A stretch of 18,748 bases of DNA from Mycoplasma sp. CAG:611 (GTDB lineage: Bacteria > Bacillota_I > Bacilli_A > RF39 > UBA660), in assembly GCA_000434175.1 (NCBI GenBank), contig HF999749.1, positions 1-18,748 on the forward strand, read 5' to 3'. The notes under the pieces were generated by a model, which did not search any database, was not told the DNA's origin, and was given only the letters and a program-made list of their open reading frames with translations. Numbering within the stretch: the stretch's first letter is position 1; each line of letters begins with the position of its first letter. A program made the position numbers and the translations under genes. This document shows, piece by piece, positions 1 through 6,188 of the stretch.

Positions 1-39
1 GATGTATTCATTTTTAATAATAAATAGAGGTGTTAATTT

Positions 40-564
40 ATGCAAATAGTAGAATATGAAAATAAGTATTTAGGAGATGTCAAAGACTTATTAGTTGAAC
101 TTGAAGAGTATATTGTATCAATAGATAAAGATCATTTAGATCAAGTTCATCCTGAATATCGAGAAAAAATGGCAGTTTTAGATTTAGAAAAAGTTAATAA
201 AAACAATGGAAAATGTTATTTGGCAATTGAAAATGATAAAGCAATAGGGTTAATTATGGGAACAATTTCTTCTTATGATGAATATGATTATCTAGATTAT
301 AAATGTCCTAAAAGAGGAGAAATTACAGAATTAATCGTTACAAATAAAATTAGGAGTAAAGGTATAGGAAAAGAACTAATAAATAAAATGGAAAAATACT
401 TTAAATCCGTTGGATGTGAATATGTAATAGTTGATGTATTTGCCTATAATGAAATAGGAAAAAAATTTTATAATAAAAAAGATTATCATGTAAGAATGGA
501 AACAATGATAAAGAAAATACAAATTTTAGGAGATAAAAATGATTTCAATAAAAGAAAATGTTAA
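40..564 (+). CDS. GNAT-family N-acetyltransferase
   Basis: A 174-residue acetyl-CoA-dependent acyltransferase of the GNAT superfamily. The substrate cannot be read from sequence. The acetyl-CoA binding motif A is clear in the C-terminal half: a beta strand (ELIV) followed by RSKGIGKEL, fitting the R/Q-x-x-G-x-G/A pyrophosphate loop, at about residues 97-115. It is followed by the strand VIVDVFAYN and a terminal FYNKKDY typical of motif B. The N-terminal half (about 1-60) is acidic and helical, as expected for the variable acceptor side. The ATG follows a GAGGTG box about 7 bases upstream. The last 26 bases overlap the next gene, also a GNAT, so the two are probably co-transcribed. Fold assignment is firm; any role such as drug, amino-acid or protein acetylation would be a guess. 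Confidence 0.9.
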   Translation: MQIVEYENKYLGDVKDLLVELEEYIVSIDKDHLDQVHPEYREKMAVLDLEKVNKNNGKCYLAIENDKAIGLIMGTISSYDEYDYLDYKCPKRGEITELIVTNKIRSKGIGKELINKMEKYFKSVGCEYVIVDVFAYNEIGKKFYNKKDYHVRMETMIKKIQILGDKNDFNKRKC

Positions 565-960
565 TAATGTTGAAGAGTTTAATTATTTATATGATGCTGT
601 TGGATGGGAAAGTTATGATGAAAAAATATCAGAGAAAGCATTAAAAAATACAATCTATTCAGTATCGGTATATGAAGATAATAAAATAATTGGATATGGA
701 AGATTAATCGGAGATGAAATTTGCTTTTTATACATACATGATGTTATGGTAATACCTAAGTATCAAAACAAAAAATAGGAACACAAATAATGGATAAACT
801 ACTTGAGAAAGTCAATCAAATAAAATTAGAAAATCCATATGTAAGGGTTTATTTGGGAGCATCAAAAGGAAAAGAAAAATTTTATGAAAGATTTGGTTTC
901 ATTACAAGGGAAGATGCTAATCTTGGAAGTAGTATGATATTAGATGGATTTGATAAATAA
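539..960 (+). pseudogene. GNAT-family N-acetyltransferase broken by a one-base frameshift
   Basis: The first frame (539-778, 79 residues) opens like a small GNAT enzyme and stops at TAG just inside the acetyl-CoA motif, after VIPKYQNKK. Resuming one base back at 775 gives IGTQIMDKLL and then FYERFGFITR, ending at TAA 958-960. These are exactly the missing half of motif A and motif B. With one A added to the six-A run at 770-775 the gene encodes about 140 residues, a normal size for small GNATs. The start has an AGGAG box at 528-532 inside the upstream GNAT gene, which it overlaps by 26 bases. As written it is a pseudogene, but a homopolymer assembly error or transcriptional slippage on the A run would leave a working enzyme. 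The substrate is unknown. Confidence 0.85.
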
Positions 961-1011
961 AAAAATAATATTTAGAATTATTTAAGCAATATTAGAAAGG
1001 AAGTGATTCTA

Positions 1012-1779
1012 ATGATTTTAGAAGAATATGATGAAACAAAAAATTCTATGTTTAACCCAGATGAAGTGAAAAATGAATTTAAAAATATTCCAAAAATAGG
1101 GGTTACTTGTTTTTCAAAAAAATTATTAGATAAATTAGTAAGCAGGTTTAATGGTGAAGAAATATTACAATCATCAAATGCTAATGGTAAGTTACCAATA
1201 TATAAAATATGTTATGATGGTGAAGATTTAGTTTTATTTTTGTCTAGAGTAGGAGCTCCTGCGTGTGTCGTACAATATGAAGAAGTATTTGCGATGGGTT
1301 TAGAAAAACTTGTTGTCTTTGGAACATGTGGCGTGCTTGATAAGTCGATAGAAGATTTAGCTATTATAATTCCTAACTCAGCTATTAGGGATGAGGGAAC
1401 AAGCTATCATTATTTAAAGTCATCAAGAGAAATAACTGTTAATTCAAAATATAAAGAAGAATTTATTAAACTTTTAAAAGAACATAATTATTCATATATT
1501 ATAGGTAAGACATGGACTACTGATGCACCATATCGTGAAACAAAAAATAAAATATCAAAAAGAAAAGAAGAAGGTTGTATATGTGTTGAAATGGAATGTT
1601 CTGCAATAACAGCTTTAGCAAAATTTAGAAATAAAGAAGTATTCCAATTCTTTTATGCAGCGGATAATTTAGATTCAGAAAAATGGGATAAAAGATCTTT
1701 AGGAAATAAAGATAAATTAACTGATAAAGAAATGATTGGATTATTAGCAATTAAATTTGCTATTAGTTTAAATGAATAA
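1012..1779 (+). CDS. Nucleoside phosphorylase-family protein (PNP/UDP type)
   Basis: A 255-residue member of the nucleoside phosphorylase (PNP_UDP_1) fold, expected to cleave the glycosidic bond of a purine or pyrimidine nucleoside with phosphate in the cytoplasm. Visible family marks are GTCG (about 104-107) in the phosphate/ribose region, RDEGTSYHY (126-134), TTDAPYRET (169-177), the ribose-binding VEMECSA (192-198) and an Asp near 218 in the usual base-contacting position (AADNL). The classical N-terminal GDP phosphate motif is replaced by IGVTCFS, so it belongs to a divergent branch and substrate preference is uncertain. An alternative GTG at 1003 abuts the AGAAAGGAAG ribosome binding site with no spacer. 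The ATG at 1012 has about 8 bases of spacing and is preferred. It lies downstream of two GNAT genes and directly upstream of a truncated DUF3137 gene, in what looks like an accessory insert. Confidence 0.87.
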   Translation: MILEEYDETKNSMFNPDEVKNEFKNIPKIGVTCFSKKLLDKLVSRFNGEEILQSSNANGKLPIYKICYDGEDLVLFLSRVGAPACVVQYEEVFAMGLEKLVVFGTCGVLDKSIEDLAIIIPNSAIRDEGTSYHYLKSSREITVNSKYKEEFIKLLKEHNYSYIIGKTWTTDAPYRETKNKISKRKEEGCICVEMECSAITALAKFRNKEVFQFFYAADNLDSEKWDKRSLGNKDKLTDKEMIGLLAIKFAISLNE

Positions 1780-1796
1780 CTAATAATGATTAAAGA

Positions 1797-2288
1797 AAAT
1801 ATGAAGAAGAAGATAAAGATGAAAACAAAATAATAACATGGGAAGCAATTTTTGAAGGAAGATATATGATATTTGATTTTAATAAGAATTTTAAATCAAA
1901 CGTTCAAGTAATAAGTAATGATTTTATAAAAAGATCTTTACCACGTATTAAAAATAATAAAAAAGTTAAATTAGAGGATATAGAATTTAATAAAATGTTT
2001 AAAATATATTCTGAAATAGAACATGATGCATTTTATATTTTAACACCACATTTTATGGAAAAAATAAAAAAACTTTATAAAGAATTAGATGCTCCGATTA
2101 AACTTACTTTCATGGAAAATAAATTACATGTAGCAGTTAATAATGGCGAGGATTCATTTGAATACAATGTTTTAAACCCTATAAATGAAGAAGAAATAGA
2201 ACAAGATATTATTAAAGATATAAAATTAATTACTGATTTTGTTAATGAATTAAATTTAGATAATGATTTATTTAAGAAGGAGGCATAG
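1797..2288 (+). pseudogene. DUF3137-family protein, 5' half missing
   Basis: The readable part matches the C-terminal half of DUF3137 proteins, which commonly sit beside LemA and are usually over 300 residues. Family-like stretches are IFEGRYMIFDFNKNF (family pattern F-x-G-x-F..D-FNK-x-F), then YILTPHFMEKI and LTFMENKLHVAV. The conserved frame runs upstream of the only usable ATG (1866) as far as about 1797 (EEEDKDENKIITWEAIF), where it meets a stop at 1791-1793 without a start codon. The N-terminal half, which normally carries membrane segments, is absent. Translation from ATG 1866, with GAAGGAAG close by, would give 140 residues. The gene ends 2 bases before lemA. I read it as a remnant truncated at its 5' end, with the break about 18 bases after the preceding gene. 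A short functional version is possible but less likely. Confidence 0.78.
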
Positions 2289-2290
2289 AT

Positions 2291-2833
2291 ATGGAACATA
2301 TATTTATAGCAATTGGAGTAATTCTTTTAATTTTTATAATTTGGTATATTGCGGTTTTAAATAAACTAAATAGAACTATAATAAAAATAGAAGAAGCACT
2401 TTCTGGAATTGATATTGCTTTAACAAAAAGGTATGATGTTATTACAAAAATGGTGGAAGTTGTTAAAGGATATACTAAACATGAAAAAGAAACATTATTT
2501 AAAATTATAAAAATGCGTGAAAACTTATCTTTAATAGAAAAATCAAGTCTTAATAAAGCAATGGATGAAAATATGCAAAAAGTTAATATTGTAGTAGAAA
2601 AATATCCTGATTTAAAAGCTAATGAAAATTTTAAAGAATTACAAAAAGCTATTGTAGATGTTGAAGAGCATCTTCAAGCTTCCAGAAGATGTTATAATGC
2701 TAATGTTTCGATATATAATCAGTTAATCGTATCATTTCCTATAAATTTTGTAGCGAAAAATAAAAAAATGACTAAAAAAGATTTTTTTGAAATAGAAGAA
2801 TCTAAAAAAGAAAACGTAAAAATAGAATTATAA
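2291..2833 (+). CDS. lemA: LemA family membrane protein
   Basis: A 180-residue LemA-family protein. It has one N-terminal transmembrane helix (about residues 4-24) with a very short leader, followed by a long helical domain outside or along the membrane. The family signature is well kept: IIKIEEALSGIDIALTKRYD, the ASRRCYNANVSIYNQLIVSF block (about 130-150) and a closing FPINFVA. The function of LemA proteins in bacteria is not settled; they are often encoded with DUF3137 proteins or surface peptidases. Here the upstream partner is a truncated DUF3137 gene, so LemA may act alone or with a partner elsewhere. An AAGGAGG box at 2277-2283 gives good spacing to the ATG and lies inside the end of the upstream gene, suggesting coupled translation. 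A strong terminator follows at 2862-2887. Length fits the family. Confidence 0.94.
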   Translation: MEHIFIAIGVILLIFIIWYIAVLNKLNRTIIKIEEALSGIDIALTKRYDVITKMVEVVKGYTKHEKETLFKIIKMRENLSLIEKSSLNKAMDENMQKVNIVVEKYPDLKANENFKELQKAIVDVEEHLQASRRCYNANVSIYNQLIVSFPINFVAKNKKMTKKDFFEIEESKKENVKIEL

Positions 2834-2861
2834 TGTATTTAAACAAGTAATTAAGATTAAT

Positions 2862-2887
2862 ATTCTACAAAAAAGTAGAATTTTTTT
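2862..2887 (+). terminator. Rho-independent terminator after lemA
   Basis: A perfect 7-bp stem, ATTCTAC (2862-2868) and GTAGAAT (2875-2881), encloses a six-A loop and runs into a T tract through 2887. It closes the LemA transcript and isolates it from the next gene. Confidence 0.85.
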
Positions 2888-2928
2888 CTATTTTATTGTA
2901 AAATAAGTTTAAAGGAAGTGAGTATATT

Positions 2929-3717
2929 ATGGAAAATAAAGAAGAAAGAAATATTGTGGATTTAAATAACGAAAATATTAAAAAATATAGTTTCGTTTTA
3001 ACAGATGAAATTAACGGTCAAAAATATAAAGTTGAATATGAACCAATATTCTTATATGAAAAAGATAAATACATTTATGGAATGTTTACTAATTTTAAAA
3101 AAGATGAAAAAGATAATTTATATCTTGTAAATTGTAGATATCTTAAAAATCATTCACAAAATTTTACTATTGAATATAAACTTCCTGAAAATGAAATAAA
3201 ATTTTTAGAAGAACAAAAAAATGTTAAAGAAACAAAAGATACGATTTATAGATATAAAAGACTATATAATAGAGTTAATAAAGATTATAATAGAATACTT
3301 GAATTAAATAAAAAACTTGTTAATACAACAAATAAAGAAAAAGAAGAATTAAATAATATGCTTAATGAATATAATGATTTAAAAGAAAGCATAAATTCTT
3401 ATAATCCTTTAAAAAAACAAATATTATCAAATTGGAATGTTCCATTAGAAAAATTAAATGATTTAATAGATATGGCAATTAATAATATAAATTTAAAATT
3501 AAATCAAAACAAAGAAATTTTTAAAGCTGTTCTTGTCCTTGTAGCAATTGCAGTATTTATAATTGCATGTATAAGTGGTGGAGATAATGATACTTCATCT
3601 TCAAGTAATGATGGTTACAGTACAAAATGTTATACAAGAAGTGATGGTAAAAATTGTTGTATTTCTTGTAAAAAAACAAGTTATGGTGATATCGGATGTT
3701 CTAGAATGTGTAATTAA
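2929..3717 (+). CDS. Unrecognised coiled-coil membrane protein with six-cysteine extracellular tail
   Basis: I do not recognise this 262-residue protein. Four regions can be seen. Residues 1-95 form a mixed alpha/beta domain with no motif I can name. Residues about 100-195 are charged and helical with coiled-coil-like spacing. About 198-216 is a single transmembrane helix (AVLVLVAIAVFIIACI). The last 45 residues are a Ser/Asp linker followed by six cysteines at 234, 243, 244, 247, 257 and 261. Lys-rich sequence before the helix and acidic sequence after it predict the N-terminus inside and the cysteine tail outside. Six cysteines in 28 residues suggest a small disulfide-bonded or metal-binding knot. 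The ATG has an AAAGGAAGTGAG box. It starts after a terminator and is followed 22 bases later by an HD phosphohydrolase gene, so the pair is probably one unit. Confidence 0.8.
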   Translation: MENKEERNIVDLNNENIKKYSFVLTDEINGQKYKVEYEPIFLYEKDKYIYGMFTNFKKDEKDNLYLVNCRYLKNHSQNFTIEYKLPENEIKFLEEQKNVKETKDTIYRYKRLYNRVNKDYNRILELNKKLVNTTNKEKEELNNMLNEYNDLKESINSYNPLKKQILSNWNVPLEKLNDLIDMAINNINLKLNQNKEIFKAVLVLVAIAVFIIACISGGDNDTSSSSNDGYSTKCYTRSDGKNCCISCKKTSYGDIGCSRMCN

Positions 3718-3739
3718 ATTATAGATAATAAGGAGTAAT

Positions 3740-4321
3740 ATGAAAAATAAAAGTGAAGTATTTAAAAAGGAATTAGAAAATATAAAAGACAATAATGTAA
3801 AAGAATCAACAATTTATTTATTAAATAAATTACCTGATTATTTTTATGAAATGCCTGCTTCAACAACAGGAAAATATCATCCTTTGTTTTCATTAAATGA
3901 AGGAGGTCTTGTAAGACATGTAAAAGTTGCTCTTCAAATTTGTGAAGAATTATTTAATGATAAAGCACTGTATGATTTTGATGAACATACAAAAGATTTG
4001 ATAAGGATGGCTATTATGCTTCATGATGGACTTAAAAAAGGATTAGAAAAAAGTGAATACACAAAATTTTCTCACCCTATTGATATGGCTAACTTTATAA
4101 TAGCAAATGAAAAAAATCTAATAATTAATAAAAATGATACTTTAACTGTTGCTAGACTTATAAGTTCTCATATGGGTCCATGGAATATTGATAAAAAAAG
4201 CAATATTGTTTTACCCATACCTAAAGAAGATGATGAAAAGTTCGTTCATTTATGCGATTATTTAGCATCAAGAAGATTTTTAGATGTAAGTTTTAAAGAT
4301 AATGAAATTGAAAGAATATAA
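3740..4321 (+). CDS. HD-domain metal-dependent phosphohydrolase
   Basis: A 193-residue protein with the ordered metal-binding pattern of HD phosphohydrolases: H60 (LVRH), the H95-D96 doublet (MLHDG), H112 (FSHP), H144 (SSHMG) and D173 (CDYLASR). Such enzymes hydrolyse phosphoester bonds in nucleotides, cyclic nucleotides or nucleic acids; which substrate cannot be read here. The layout, with a segment HPLFSLNEGGLVRH before the first ligand, resembles small HD proteins of Firmicutes and their phages and the HD half of the YhaM exoribonuclease. No OB-fold RNA-binding domain is present. There is no signal peptide, so it is cytoplasmic. An AAGGAG box lies 4 bases before the ATG. It follows the cysteine-tailed membrane protein after 22 bases, implying co-expression, and ends at a bidirectional terminator. 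Confidence 0.85.
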   Translation: MKNKSEVFKKELENIKDNNVKESTIYLLNKLPDYFYEMPASTTGKYHPLFSLNEGGLVRHVKVALQICEELFNDKALYDFDEHTKDLIRMAIMLHDGLKKGLEKSEYTKFSHPIDMANFIIANEKNLIINKNDTLTVARLISSHMGPWNIDKKSNIVLPIPKEDDEKFVHLCDYLASRRFLDVSFKDNEIERI

Positions 4322-4345
4322 AAATTAGCAAACGCTAATTTTTTT
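4322..4345. terminator. Bidirectional terminator between convergent genes
   Basis: An 8-bp perfect stem, AAATTAGC (4322-4329) and GCTAATTT (4334-4341), closes a 4-base AAAC loop. A seven-T run (4339-4345) serves the plus strand and a shorter A run before the stem serves the minus strand. The stop codon of the minus-strand gene lies inside the stem. Confidence 0.82.
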
Positions 4346-5222
4346 CTATTACTAATGGGTTAAATTTACTAATTGCATTGACAAGTTTACTATGTTTAAT
4401 TACAAACTTAATCTGAGGATTATTATTTTTATAAATTATTACATAATTATTTGTAATAGTAATTGAAATATTATTAAAAACTTTGTTATCTATGATATTT
4501 AATTTATAATTATTATTTGATTTACAATATTTTTTAGTAGAATTTAAATGCTTTAAATATTCATCTTTTGTGTAATATATATTTTTATTGAAAAACATAT
4601 TTTCAAGTGATAAATAAGGTTTATCATTATTAAAATCATTATTATATATAGTGTCTTCAATTTTATTATTTTTTAAAATATTATAAGTAGTATCTTCCAT
4701 ATTTTTTTTATAATTTAATACTAGTTTAATTTCATCTTTTGTTAATTTATTTCTTTTTAACATTTTTGTTAATATCTCATCATCAATAGTAAAAATAGGT
4801 AAATTTGCTAAAAGTCGTTTCATATCTTTTTTACTATTTTTTTCCTTTTTTAAAAATTCATCAAATGCATCTTTATTATCATTTGTATATATTTCCATAA
4901 GAGGACTAGCTTTTTTTAATAAAAGTTTAGTTTTTTCTTTATAATAATTTATCTCTTTACTATTAGAAGTTAAATAATATTTTCCTTTATTATGATAAGA
5001 ATTTATACATTCACCAGTTAAAATAACACTTCCAGATGTATAATTTAAATGATTATAAACGTTATTACTATAATTTTTTAAATAATATGGAGATACACTT
5101 CCTGTCATATAAATAGGTATCCAACTTTCAAGGCCTAACATCATTTCGTTAAAAGGTCTATCTAAATTATGTATTATATTTAAATGTAGACCTTTTTTAA
5201 GACACATAGCTATTCCAAACAT
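4335..5222 (-). CDS. C-terminal part of a double-HTH regulator, separated by a frameshift
   Basis: An open frame of up to 295 codons that looks like the second part of the protein encoded at 5210-6049. Its first residues (MFGIAMCLKKGLHLN, then LDRPFNEMMLGLESWIPIYMTG) match what I recall as the middle of a Firmicutes helix-turn-helix regulator family of about 550-600 residues. There the sequence runs on from the HTH half through a KKWMFGIAM junction. No good ribosome binding site precedes ATG 5222, which argues against an independent gene. Restoring one A in the six-A run (5226-5231, read on the minus strand) joins the halves into about 571 residues. This half has no DNA-binding motif and is probably an effector or oligomerisation domain. 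Its function is unknown. It ends within a bidirectional terminator. Confidence 0.75.
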   Translation of the reverse strand: MFGIAMCLKKGLHLNIIHNLDRPFNEMMLGLESWIPIYMTGSVSPYYLKNYSNNVYNHLNYTSGSVILTGECINSYHNKGKYYLTSNSKEINYYKEKTKLLLKKASPLMEIYTNDNKDAFDEFLKKEKNSKKDMKRLLANLPIFTIDDEILTKMLKRNKLTKDEIKLVLNYKKNMEDTTYNILKNNKIEDTIYNNDFNNDKPYLSLENMFFNKNIYYTKDEYLKHLNSTKKYCKSNNNYKLNIIDNKVFNNISITITNNYVIIYKNNNPQIKFVIKHSKLVNAISKFNPLVIEKN

Positions 5223-6049
5223 CCATTTTTTCCAAAAGAAATATCTTCTGCCATATCTTCCATTGGCATATCACTACACATAAATATATCTTCAGTGTCT
5301 TTAGATAAAACAGTTGCTTTAAAAAAATCTAATTCACCACGTTTCATTTCTTCAATTCCATAATAAGATTTAGTTTTAGCTTTATAAAAGGGAATATTTG
5401 GTACTTTAAGTTCATCAAATTTAATTGCTTTTATAAAATCATTTAAATTAAAATCATCTAAGCTTATTAAAAAATCATTAATATATTTACTTTCTGTAAT
5501 TGTGTTTTCATTATTAATTAAAAAATTATATAGATTATCAAATAAAGCTTTATCATTTATATTTTTATCACAATTTAAAAATTTAATAAGGATATCATTA
5601 TCATTAAACCTGTTTATAACATAAGAGCAAACTTTATTACAAAATTCACTGGGAGTAGAGGGTTTAGCTTTGTTATATCTTATTCTTGAAATATATGATG
5701 CATCAAAATTTATATATTTAGCCATATCTTTAATATTGATTTTTAAATCGTTTAAAAGTCTATTAAAATTTTTACAAAAATTATCATAATTAAACTCATC
5801 ATTTTTATTAACAGAATCTATTAAACAATTTAAAACTTCATCATAATTTAAATTAATCTTTTTTTCATAAGATATAACACTAATAGCATTAGCAAGATTT
5901 TTAATTTCATCTTTATTAACTCCGGGAGTCCTTAATCCATTTCTATATCTACTTATTACGGTTTCGGATAAATTAGCTTTTATTGCTAATTCTTTTGAAG
6001 TACAATTTAATTTTTTTATATAATTATTTAATGCTGTTTTGAAATCCAT
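5210..6049 (-). CDS. N-terminal part of a helix-turn-helix regulator with two HTH domains
   Basis: A 279-codon frame beginning with an XRE-like helix-turn-helix at about residues 18-40 (SKELAIKANLSETVISRYRNG). A second, similar one lies at about 106-130 (IKDMAKYINFDASYISRIRYN). Two HTH units in one chain suggest binding to a composite or repeated operator. The last residues (MPMEDMAEDISFGK) lead into a premature TAG after a six-A run, and the expected continuation is in the -1 frame (see 4335-5222). As written the protein would be DNA-binding without its effector half. The start is supported by an AAGGTGA box (plus-strand 6053-6059). It is divergent from the exported protein at 6189, and the space between holds a perfect 12-bp inverted repeat that could be its operator. 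The regulated genes are unknown; the divergent neighbour is the obvious candidate. Confidence 0.8.
   Translation of the reverse strand: MDFKTALNNYIKKLNCTSKELAIKANLSETVISRYRNGLRTPGVNKDEIKNLANAISVISYEKKINLNYDEVLNCLIDSVNKNDEFNYDNFCKNFNRLLNDLKINIKDMAKYINFDASYISRIRYNKAKPSTPSEFCNKVCSYVINRFNDNDILIKFLNCDKNINDKALFDNLYNFLINNENTITESKYINDFLISLDDFNLNDFIKAIKFDELKVPNIPFYKAKTKSYYGIEEMKRGELDFFKATVLSKDTEDIFMCSDMPMEDMAEDISFGKNGCLE
5226..5231 (-). other. Frameshift point in the double-HTH regulator
   Basis: A run of six A on the minus strand, between GG and TGG. Six A gives FGKNGCLE and a stop; seven A gives FGKKWMFGIAM and reading continues to 4335. The possible causes are true mutation, base-calling error or slippage. 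Confidence 0.7.
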
Positions 6050-6095
6050 AAAATCACCTTCATTTTATATTATACAATAAATATAGCTATAAAGG

Positions 6096-6138
6096 ATAAA
6101 ATTACCAACAAAATCAATGAATAATATGGTAATTTTAT
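6096..6138. repeat. Perfect 12-bp inverted repeat in a divergent promoter region, candidate operator
   Basis: ATAAAATTACCA (6096-6107) is repeated as its exact reverse complement TGGTAATTTTAT (6127-6138), separated by 19 bases. Arm centres are 31 bases apart, close to three DNA turns, so proteins on both arms would face the same side. The right arm ends on the first base of a -35 element. It lies between the double-HTH regulator and the exported-protein gene. There is no T tract, so a terminator is unlikely. Confidence 0.65.
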
Positions 6139-6166
6139 TGTAATATTTAATTTTTTTAAATATAAT
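6138..6166 (+). promoter_or_regulatory. SigA-type promoter for the exported protein gene
   Basis: TTGTAA (6138-6143), a 17-base spacer and a consensus TATAAT (6161-6166), followed by a GGAGG box at 6177-6181 and ATG 6189. The predicted leader is only about 15 bases. The -35 abuts the inverted repeat. Confidence 0.7.
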
Positions 6167-6188
6167 ATATGTAATCGGAGGTTTTGTT

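Noticed and set aside
539..778. Programmed -1 ribosomal frameshift in the GNAT gene
   Set aside because: The run C-AAA-AAA lacks the full X-XXY-YYZ heptamer in the zero frame and I see no downstream stem-loop. Mutation, base-calling error or transcriptional slippage explains it better.
3540..3585. Lipobox-like IIAC in the cysteine-tailed membrane protein
   Set aside because: It lies nearly 200 residues into the protein inside a transmembrane helix, not at the end of an N-terminal signal peptide.
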